A DNA stretch of 46,192 bases from Pelargonium nanum (taxonomy: Eukaryota; Streptophyta; Magnoliopsida; Geraniales; Geraniaceae). This document shows positions 23,001 through 30,629 of the stretch, piece after piece. A program made the translations under genes and the position numbers. Position 1 is the first letter of the stretch. Each line of letters starts with the position of its first letter. A model generated the notes under the pieces. That model had not been told where the DNA came from. It saw nothing but the letters and a program-made list of their open reading frames with translations, and made no database searches. The stretch is from contig JAYMTF010000199.1 in the NCBI GenBank assembly GCA_036897485.1, positions 1 through 46,192 on the forward strand. The letters run 5' to 3'.

Positions 23001-26000
23001 TCTGGTGTAGTTAAGGTAACTTGTTGTTTTTGCTTTTTGCTGGAGTTGAATATTCCATTGATTATTTAATGATTGCATTGTTAAGAGCTGACAGTCTTAA
23101 TCGTTATCAAGTGTCAAATATTAGTCTTTGCATTTACTGATTGTCAAATTTTTTATATTTGTGATTTTTTTAATGCTACTGATGTGAATGAATTGTGTTA
23201 ATAAGTACAAGAGTGACCCCTTTATATAGGATATTTAGACTAGAAATATGAAACAAACTAGGACTAGCATAGCATGTATTTACTATTTTGTGAAGATATT
23301 ATAACAACTTTCAGCATGTGATTGGAAGTAGGAACTTAACTGCAACTGCTTGTTCATAACTTGACAGGTTTACGAGACACTGACCGGTGTTACAGTTGAA
23401 GCAAAACTTCCCATTCTTAAGAAAGAAGCTGTCCTGCAATCTCTTCCATCTGAGTGGCCTCTAGATCCCATTCGTGATATACACAAATTGAATGAGGATA
23501 ATACAAAGACTTTGGTCGTCTTGGATGATGATCCAACAGGAACCCAAACTGTCCATGATATTGAAGTACTAACAGAATGGTGAGTCTGTACTACCATTAT
23601 GAAATTATTATGTTGCAAAATAGATAGTCTAGACATCATCATGCAGTACATTACGATATATATAACTGGTGTTTTATATCTAGTTTGTACATTGCTAATG
23701 TTTTGTTTGCATACTATCAAACCATGCTTTCTATTCTATTGTGATTGCGGTTTTTATATTTGAAGATACTGTACGAATGACATATATTTAGAAGTGGCTT
23801 CTGATATTTTACATCTCGTTGCATCATACTGTTTTTGTTATAAAACATATTAATTAGACCTTTCACCTTATGAATTTCAAGGTGCCAATGAATATGATTT
23901 GTCATTTTCAGGAGAGTTGAGTCACTGGCTGAGCAGTTCAGCAAAAAACCTAAATGCTTTTTCATCTTGACTAACTCCAGAGCCCTCAGCTCTGAGAAGG
24001 TAGGAAACTTCCTTTAATGGTTGCAATATCACATTCATAAAACTTTGTTTGCTTCCAAAAAATATATATAGTAGAAAAAATTAAAATGAATTCTTATTGA
24101 AACATCCTGTGTTAGTAATTTAAAGAATCCCTTAATCCGCTCTTGCATTATGATGATATGTTTGCTCCTCAATCACTTGATTCTCCCTGTCGTAATACCT
24201 AGGTAACTTTACTCTTGTATTAGCTTATAAATAGGTTCTCTCCTTTACTAATTTAAAATGGTCAAGAATAAAAATTCCTCGATATTTTGCACACTTTGCT
24301 AGTTCTGTACTTGTATTGACTTCTGATTGAAGAACTAAAAATCAACAGGCTAGTGCGCTGATAATGGATATCTGCAAAAACCTTAGTCTTGCGGCTAAAT
24401 CTGTTGAGAGCACTGACTTCACAGTGGTTCTGAGAGGTGATTCAACTTTGCGTGGCCATTTTCCAGAGGCAAGAACAGTGACTTTTGAATTGTAGAACAA
24501 TGTAGCATTAATAGTGGACTTCAATCTCTTATGACTTGAATAATGACATAAGTGTCCCTGGTTTATATAGGAAGCGGACGCGGCTGTTTCAGTTCTTGGT
24601 GAAATGGATGCATGGATCATTTGCCCTTATTTTCTTCAAGGGGGACGTTACACTATTGATGATATACACTATGTTGCGGATTCAGATCGGTACTGGTTTT
24701 GCCTTTTTCAGTGGAATCATAGTGGAAGAGTAATGTGGAATTCTAATACTGTTTATGAATGGTCTCCATAGACTTGTCCCTGCAGGTCAAACAGAATTTT
24801 CAAAAGATGCTGCTTTTGGTTATGAATCTTCAAACCTCCGCGAGGTCTCTAGCATTTGTCGTCATTATCTATTGAAGTACATTTCAGGTTTTATATACTT
24901 CAAGTATTCAAGTATTGAAATGTAAATTTGTTACGTCGTCTGAATTCCAGTGGATAGAAGAGAAAACAGGAGGCCGCATTCCAGCCACCAGCGTCGCATC
25001 TTTTTCCATTCATCTTTTGAGGCAAGGTGGACCAGATGCAGTTTGTGAGAGGCTCTGCAGTTTGCAAAAGGTAGGAAAGACTATTCAAGTATTCACACAC
25101 TTGGCCTGAATTAGTTTGCGCCTCCCATTACTTTCTGTTAAGGAATCTTCATTGAAAGAATGTGAAGTCTGTCGTCACTTGATATACTAGTTGGTCTCTC
25201 CACCTACTAGTTTAAGCTTTTGGGTTGGAGTCAAGTTTAACATGGTATCAGAGGTAGTTCTGTTTGGGCCTACTGACCCATCTGCCTTAGCTCCCATCGT
25301 GTGCCTGAAATATATGGCTCCTTTTTCTATCGTGAGATGATGTGTTGATCACTTACTTCGGTTTCTCGTAATTCCCTGCTACAGGGATCAACATGCATTG
25401 TTAATGCAGCTAGTGAAAATGATGTGGCTGTATTTGCAGCTGGAATGATCAAGGTAAATTGCCATAACCCCAATGCTTTCTGTTTACATGTCCACTCTCT
25501 TGGCATGTGTTGCTACAAAAATTAACGAATTTGTATTGCTCGTGTTAAATTGACAGGCTGAGTTGAAGGGAAAGCGTTTCCTCTGTCGCACTGCTGCTAG
25601 TTTTGTTTCTGCTTGCATCGGGATTGTTCCAAAAGCTCCTATCCTGCCAAAGGATCTAGGAATAAACAAAGAAAGAAATGGTGGTCTTATAGTTGTGGGG
25701 TCATATGTTCCGAAAACAACAAAACAGGTTGATTTGAAAATTGTTTGTGTTTTTTCTTTGTATATTTTATTTCTCTATCTTCTCCTCTCAGAGTGTCATT
25801 GGTGTGATCTTGAAGATATTTTGTATCTTTTATTCCATAGGTCGAGGAGCTTGAGTTACAATGTGGACAAATCATGAGAACCATTGAGGTACCAAATGTT
25901 TATGTAGTCATTGAAGTGTTAATATGGCTCCTATGAAGTATTTCACTTTTGTCATAGCCTCTTTTTATAGGTTTCTGTTGATAAACTTGCCATGAAGTCG

Positions 26001-29000
26001 GTGGAAGATAGAGAGGAGGAGATTTGCAGAGCAGCTGAAATGGCAGATATTTTTCTTAGTGTTGGTAGGGACACTCTAATAATGACCAGTAGAGAGCTCA
26101 TCACTGGAAAAAGTAAGTATATTCTTTTGTGTTATAGTTTCTGTATCGAATAAGCTCTTTCAACAGATCAAATCAATGTAAAATCCCCTTAGCTTGCTCA
26201 GCATTTTGAACCATTGAAGAAAACTAAAATGTCACCTAAGTACCAGAAAGTTTATTCATTATGTCTCCTAAGTAATTTCTCTCGTTCTCTTTATCATTCT
26301 ACTTTTGCATTTGACAGCTCCTTCTGAGAGTTTGGAAATCAATTTCAAAGTCAGTTCTGCACTGGTGGAAATAGTCAGAAAAATTACTACAAGACCACGT
26401 TACATACTTGCAAAGGTACTATTGTCAAATGACCTGATATTATGTTACAAGACCACGTTACATACTTGCAAAGGTACTATTGTCAAATGACCTGATATTA
26501 AGGTTTGTTACTTATATATAGGGTGGTATAACCTCATCGGACCTTGCTACGAAAGCTCTAGAGGCAAGACGTGCCAAAGTAATCGGGCAGGCCCTGGCTG
26601 GTGTACCCTTATGGCAGCTAGGTCCGGAGAGTAGACATCCAGGAGTTCCATACATAGTTTTTCCTGGTAAGTTTGTGTCCTTAAATTTGTTCTTTAAAAT
26701 TTTGTTCTAGTCTATTTTTGTACATTAACTTCCTTTTCCCCGCCCTTTCTAGGAAATGTTGGTGACAGTGAAGCACTGGCCGGACTAGTAAAGTCCTGGG
26801 CTCGTCCAGTCAGAGTTTCATCAACAAAAGAGCTCCTTCTTGTAAGGGCTGCCACTTGTTAGGTTGAGAGTTTCTCTAACTATATCTTTTCTACAGATAC
26901 TAACAGTTTCATATTTTCTAAAGAACGCAGAAAAGGACGGATATGCAGTTGGAGCATTCAATGTCTACAATTTGGAAGGAATTGAGGCTGTTGTCGCTGC
27001 TGCTGAGGAAGAACATAGTCCTGCCATATTACAGGTATGGAGCAGTCAGTTCAGAAATTAATGAATATTTTAAATTGCTAATACTCATTATTAACATCAT
27101 GTGTGTATATATGTTGGCATCTATATACTATCAGTTACTCAATTTTGATGAGAATATATCCTCTCTTTTTCTGAAATTGATACCTCATCTCATTTTGTCC
27201 TCTAATATTATCATTATACAGTGAGCATTTTTCTGTGTTGATTCCTAGTTTAAGGGTAGTATTTTTGTTTTGTTTTAGGATGGTACAAAACTGTAGTTTC
27301 AATGTTCATAATATGTTTTCCTGAATCAAAGAGTTGATCTGTCAATTGCTTCCCTTTTTCTATGATTGATTTCAGAAATTTATGATTTTTTTGTTTTTGT
27401 TTTTGTTTTTTGGTTCTCCAGGTCCATCCCGGTGCGTTAAAGCAAGGAGGAATTCCCTTGATTGCATGTTGTATCTCTGCAGCAGAACAAGCGAGTGTAA
27501 GTTATGGTTAACAAACTGTGAATGGCCAAATCACTTGATATATTAGTTGGACCCTCCAGCTATTTGCTTAAGTTTTGGGGTTAGCGTAAAGTTTGACATG
27601 GCGTCAAAGTTGGTTCTGAGATAGGATAGGATGTAATGAATTGTTGTTTGTTTTTTGGCAGGTTCCAATCACTGTTCATTTTGATCATGGAACATCAAAG
27701 CAAGAGCTGGTGGAGGCTCTTGACTTGGTAAGCTACCGAGCAATCTTCTTGTTTTGTGCATCAACATGTTACCAAATTTCTATTTTTGTTTTCTTCAAAG
27801 CATTAATTTGTAGTCAAAACTGCAATTCAAAATTAAACCGTGCCAGGGATTTGACTCCGTCATGATAGATGGTTCTCATCTTTCTTTCAAGGACAATATT
27901 TCATACACGAAGTCCATCGCGGCAATGGCTCACTTAAAAAATATAATGGTGGAAGCCGAACTAGGGAGATTGTCCGGAACAGAAGATGATCTGACCGTTG
28001 AAGAGTACGAAGCAAAGTTAACGGATGTTAATCAGGTCACTTCCCTCTCAAGTTGGTTAAAACGACATTACATGATCATGTTTCTCAGACCATCACTACT
28101 GTACTCGTATATTTCAGGCTCAAGAATTTATTGATGAGACGGGCATAGATGCTTTGGCGGTATGCATTGGAAATGTTCACGGAAAGTATCCTGCAAGCGG
28201 CCCAAAACTCAGACTCGACTTGCTTAAGGTAAAGCATTTATCGGCATATCTTACATTCTGGAGTTGTTTCACTATGGTTGAGATGAAATGACAAATAACC
28301 AACATGAAAATTAAGATAATTAATAGGAAACAACATGTAAATAACTAAACATATCGTATTTGCCACGTAAAGATCATGTTTCATCCATGATCCATCTAGA
28401 ACCGATGCATGTTATATAGTATTGTTTCAAACTTCAAACTTCAAACATCGTGTATGCTTTTGCAAAAGTCACAAGGCTTTGTAAATGAAATTCCCAAAAT
28501 GATTCTCCGACCAATATGCTTTATGTATAGTTGTCTTCTTTATGGAAAGAGTGGTCATATTTGGCTGTGAGTGATTGAGAAATTTCTTGCTAGCATTTTA
28601 TAAACAAAACTCAATTGACACTTCTATTATAAACACCTACATTTTATTAGAAAGTATTAATCATCACTTTAGCTGCATATACATACATATTTGTAATGTT
28701 ACTGACCTATTCTTTTGCATAAAGGATTTGCATGCCTTGAGTTCAAAGAATGGTGTGCTTCTGGTTTGCCAACAGAACTTGTCCAGGTACTTCTCTTAAA
28801 AAATTTAGCCACTTCACACACACTTCAACCGAATCATGGAAAAACCTTTGTGAACCAATAACCGAGGGTGTTTGGATTATCTTCTCGAAAGTAAATTATA
28901 CTCCCTTTGTCCAATGAGTGTCTAGTCTAAAATGTCTCAAAATTGGTGTCGTGTTTGGGTTCGAATCTCATTGAGTTGATTTCAGACAGGGGGACGTTTG

Positions 29001-29511
29001 TTTCATGTGCATTTGAAACATGTATGTAACTCCACCGCTAAATGTTTATAAATTTAGTGTTGTGTCTAGTTGCACATTAGTTTTTGCACTGAAAAATGTA
29101 CGGAAATTCGTCGATAAATGTATGTAAATCCAGTTTTGTTTATTTTTTACACCGAGAAATGTTTGTACGTCTGTTGATAAATCTGTGCAATTCCATTTAA
29201 AATTGTCCGTAAGAAAAGTACATGTAAAATACATGCACGAAACGCATATGCACCAATCTTATAATATATAACTTGGGTTACAAGCTTACTAAAACGTCCT
29301 CTAAGTCTCGCTCGAATGGTTTGAACAGGAATGTATAGCCCTTGGAGTGAGGAAGTTTAATGTGAACACTGAGGTTCGTAAAGCGTATATGGAGGCACTG
29401 AGTAGCACCAAGAAAGATCTGGTCCATGTTATGGAATCTGCAAAGCTAGCCATGAAATCTGTAGTTGCAGAGAAGATGCGATTGTTCGGTTCATCTGGAA
29501 AAGCATTATGA
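14085..29511 (+). CDS. Four-domain fusion: two HIBADH-like dehydrogenases, DUF1537 kinase, class II ketose-bisphosphate aldolase (frameshifted)
   Basis: Forty-two exons align end to end with the plant ketose-bisphosphate aldolase class-II family protein (Arabidopsis At1g18270, 1373 aa from memory). An undamaged frame would give about 1376 residues. Approximate layout: dehydrogenase-like module 1 (1-289), dehydrogenase module 2 (290-607), four-carbon acid sugar kinase (608-1105), class II aldolase (1106 to end). Exon coordinates are in the module entries. This copy has a deletion of about 19 nt in exon 41, giving a premature stop at 29336-29338 after about residue 1312. The donor of exon 13 reads GG, two donors are GC, and the exon 33 donor is duplicated. 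With so many exons still in phase, decay is recent, or some defects are assembly errors. Inferred role: catabolism of four-carbon sugar acids. There is no targeting peptide by eye. Confidence 0.93.
14331..15620 (+). mobile_element. TRIM-like / small LTR retroelement remnant in intron 1
   Basis: Two related terminal segments flank about 1.3 kb. The left one starts TGTTAGAGTATAAAGTTAG at 14331 and ends TTTAGTTGAGATGATCGTC; the right one starts TGTTAAGAGTATAAAGTTAA at 15546 and ends TTTAGTTGAGATGATCCTC. The right copy is preceded by a purine tract (GGGAAGGGG), as expected before a 3' LTR. Near 14404 after the left copy, GGTATCAAAAC resembles the tRNA-iMet primer-binding site TGGTATCAGAGC. A second GAGGGGAG-TGTTGAAGTGGG junction at about 14604-14611, with TCCCACGTCGG, suggests a nested second element. 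No coding region is present. Confidence 0.5.
15150..15312. mobile_element. Stowaway-type MITE remnant, copy 1
   Basis: It shares its order of words with 39050-39222: CATGCACAT-GGGG, GAYAAATGTC, TTTTTTCAAAAAA-GAAAT, AGAC-CTCATT, and an end near AGATGGAGTA. The end matches the worn terminal motif of Stowaway-like MITEs (CTCCCTCCGTCCC, read in reverse). It lies within the LTR-like remnant in intron 1. Confidence 0.5.
18128..18144 (+). repeat. Run of 17 G
   Basis: An uninterrupted homopolymer of G lies in intron 6 of the fusion gene, followed by a TACATATATACATATAC stretch. Confidence 0.9.
21287..21309 (+). repeat. Poly-T run (23 T)
   Basis: A homopolymer in intron 15 of the fusion gene. A second run of 19 T lies at 21891-21909 in intron 18. 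Confidence 0.85.
22512..22534. repeat. (GA)n microsatellite
   Basis: About eleven GA units in intron 21 of the fusion gene. Confidence 0.9.
25175..25275 (+). mobile_element. LTR end plus primer-binding-site remnant, copy 1
   Basis: Within intron 28, ATGGTATCAGAGG (from about 25241) matches the plant tRNA-iMet primer-binding site TGGTATCAGAGC in 11 of 12 positions. It follows an LTR-end-like block (CTTGATATACTAGTTGG, TTTAAGCTTTTGGGTT). A related stretch lies in intron 37 of the same gene. No internal domain remains. Confidence 0.5.
26388..26500 (+). repeat. Perfect 55-bp tandem duplication across the exon 33 donor
   Basis: Positions 26388-26442 and 26446-26500 are identical and separated by TGT. 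The unit holds the last 28 nt of exon 33 (coding RPRYILAK) and the first 27 nt of the intron, so the GCAAAG|GTACTA donor occurs twice, at 26416 and 26474. Use of the second donor would add 58 nt and shift the frame. Confidence 0.97.
27525..27625 (+). mobile_element. LTR end plus primer-binding-site remnant, copy 2
   Basis: Intron 37 holds TCACTTGATATATTAGTTGG, CTTAAGTTTTGGGGTT, AAGTTTGACATGGCGTCAAAG and TTGGTTCTG in the same order as the block at 25175-25275 in intron 28. The primer-binding-site match is worn. Confidence 0.45.
28899..28945 (-). mobile_element. Stowaway-type MITE end, inverted partial copy
   Basis: TATACTCCCTTTGTCCAATG followed by AGTGTCTAGTC matches the reverse complement of the right end at 39181-39222 (TACTCCCTCCGTCCCAGAAT, GAGGGTCTCGT). 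It sits in intron 41 of the fusion gene. No partner end was located. Confidence 0.45.
28985..29235. repeat. Diverged short tandem repeat in intron 41
   Basis: Three worn units of about 60-70 bp recur, each with a GCACTGAAAAATGTACGGAA / ACACCGAGAAATGTTTGTAC-type block followed by GATAAATGTATGTAAATCCA / GATAAATCTGTGCAATTCCA. Confidence 0.5.
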
Positions 29512-29534
29512 TTTTTCCATGCTCTCTCTGCTCT

Positions 29535-29540
29535 AATAAA
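29535..29540 (+). terminator. Polyadenylation signal of the aldolase fusion gene
   Basis: AATAAA lies 24 bp after the original stop codon of exon 42. Its position so close to the stop leaves other, weaker signals downstream possible. Confidence 0.45.
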
Positions 29541-29642
29541 GGTGTGCCCAGAAAAGCTTTGTGTTAACATATGTGTGTTTGTTTTGTGTTCTTTTTAAAA
29601 TGATCTGTTCATTCATGTTTTGTTTCCATGTTGTGCTTAGCG

Positions 29643-29706
29643 GTACAAAATGGTATTGTAATATATGTGACAGAGTACAAAATGGTATTGTAATATATGT
29701 GACAGA
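29643..29706. repeat. Perfect 32-bp tandem duplication downstream of the fusion gene
   Basis: Two identical 32-bp units begin GTACAAAATGGTATTGTAAT at 29643 and 29675. They lie in the presumed 3' untranslated or polyadenylation region and contain AT-rich words of the plant near-upstream type. Confidence 0.9.
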
Positions 29707-29710
29707 GTAC

Positions 29711-30629
29711 TTATTGATCACAATCGAGGTCTAACAAATTTCCAATAACTGACGGCCGACAAGTCGATCCACGTCGATAAGTCTGGCATAAACTCCGACG
29801 ACCTACCTAAAGCAGTACTTATAGTAACATTTTGAATGTATAATAAGAAGAGTAGAGCTGACAATTGGGTCGGGCTGGAAAGGCTGGCTCAAACCCGACC
29901 CAAAATGGGTGTAAATTTCTGTGCAGGTTTAGGGTGCATGTGAAATTGTATGATTCGATTTGAAAATTGAACGAGTTTATTTTATGTCGTTCAAATTAAT
30001 AACAAAATAGATTGGGTCTTTAGTGCCTTCGATTCGGGTTCTTATCCACATGTAAAGATAGTTGTCTGAGAAATATTTCAATCTGAAATTTAGAGGAACG
30101 GAGTTATAGGTTGTGGTATTGAAGTATGGAGTTGGAGGCTAGGATCTTGCTTCTACGTCTCTAGAGGTAACACATTGTTAGCGAAAGACCGGGGGTGTGT
30201 TTGAAGGGTGCTCTGTCTTAGTTCGATTTTTGAATTGGGTGTGATTTAGACCTTAAGGTGATTTAAAAAACTTGTATTAGTGACAAATTTATAGAAATTA
30301 TTTGCAATCATAGACATTTGCTTTTAAAAAAAATTAAAACTCAATTATATTTTAAATAACAAGTTTATATGGACCATTTTGCAATTACCTCATAAAAAAT
30401 CTCAAATGACGTCACTATAGAAATAGAACTGACAGGAACGGATAGACATGAAAACAAATTTAACGTTGTCGTACAATCCGGAGGATGACGTCATCGCCAC
30501 CTGTCAGTTCCTTTTAGATTTCAAAATCTGATCTAAAAATATCATATCAAATCAGTTGCTGATTCCATTTCGCAAACACTCCTCAACCCATCTTCAGATC
30601 TTCTTCAATCCTCTGTTGACTGTGCTTCA
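29711..30629. other. Intergenic region upstream of the aldose epimerase gene
   Basis: No gene is visible. At 29854 a dispersed-repeat end begins (AGAGCTGACAATTGGGTCGG) and runs into CAAACCCGACCC. The last 230 bp form the promoter and leader of the epimerase gene; they hold two TGACGTCA palindromes (30407-30414, 30486-30493). Confidence 0.5.
30407..30510 (+). promoter_or_regulatory. Paired TGACGTCA (bZIP) sites with an 11-bp inverted repeat
   Basis: Two perfect TGACGTCA palindromes lie 79 bp apart, 137-224 bp before the ATG. Each is followed by one arm of an inverted repeat: GAACTGACAGG at 30426-30436 and CCTGTCAGTTC at 30500-30510. TGACGTCA is the classic C-box/CRE type site for plant bZIP factors such as TGA proteins. 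Function is inferred. Confidence 0.55.

Larger units (their letters stand above)
19592..23015 (+). other. Module 2: canonical HIBADH-like dehydrogenase (exons 12-22)
   Basis: Exons: 19592-19786, 20302-20377 (or 20386), 20945-21025, 21095-21175, 21442-21512, 21601-21655, 21749-21797, 21957-22094, 22253-22334, 22410-22488, 22969-23015. It holds the NAD-binding motif GFIGLGAMGFGMA, the substrate loop DAPVSGGVKRASDGTLT and the catalytic helix SGVKMINQLLAGVHIASAAE with intact K-x-x-N. This looks like a working beta-hydroxyacid dehydrogenase. The donor expected after GCTAAAG at 20377 reads GGAATT. The nearest usable GT is 9 nt downstream (20387), in the same phase, and would add Gly-Asn-Leu and change Asp to Asn. 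Exon lengths mirror those of module 1. Poly-T runs at 21287-21309 and 21891-21909 lie in introns. Confidence 0.93.
23368..26841 (+). other. Module 3: DUF1537 four-carbon acid sugar kinase (exons 23-35)
   Basis: Exons: 23368-23579, 23912-23999, 24349-24468, 24571-24689, 24772-24844, 24951-25070, 25385-25453, 25557-25727, 25841-25888, 25971-26112, 26318-26415, 26522-26666, 26753-26841. The N-terminal substrate domain has LVVLDDDPTGTQTVHD, FFILTNSR, VVLRGDSTLRGHFPEEADA and IICPYFLQGGRYT. The C-terminal nucleotide domain has LIVVGSYVPKTTKQ, RDTLIMTSRELITGK, ILAKGGITSSDLATKAL and VPYIVFPGNVGDSEALA. These match the OtnK/LtnK/DtnK family, which phosphorylates oxo-tetronates or threonate/erythronate at O4. 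Key motifs are intact. The exon 25 donor is GC (24469-24470), and exon 33 ends inside a duplicated 55-bp block. Confidence 0.93.
26924..29511 (+). pseudogene. Module 4: class II ketose-bisphosphate aldolase domain, frameshifted (exons 36-42)
   Basis: Exons: 26924-27034, 27422-27496, 27662-27727, 27847-28035, 28118-28228, 28725-28786, 29329-29511. Intact parts include VGAFNVYNLEGIEAVV, the metal-binding VPITVHFDHGTS, GFDSVMIDGSHLSF, MVEAELGRLSGTED and AVCIGNVHGKYPASGPK. Exon 41 should encode KNGVLLVLHGASGLPTELVQ and be 81 nt. It is 62 nt: KNGV runs directly into GCTTCTGG in another frame. The LHG histidine (third zinc ligand) is gone. The shifted frame ends at TAG 29336-29338. Exon 42 still encodes an excellent C-terminus in the old frame (ECIALGVRKFNVNTEV to FGSSGKAL, stop 29509-29511), so damage is recent or an assembly artefact. 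If real, aldolase activity should be lost while the kinase and dehydrogenase could persist. Confidence 0.85.

Noticed and set aside
26305..26490. Open frame reading from exon 33 through both copies of the 55-bp repeat
   Set aside because: It is read-through past the first donor; family alignment ends the exon at 26415.
25195..27625. A full LTR retrotransposon within the fusion gene
   Set aside because: Only LTR-end/primer-site fragments are seen, in separate introns, with conserved exons between them; no gag or pol.
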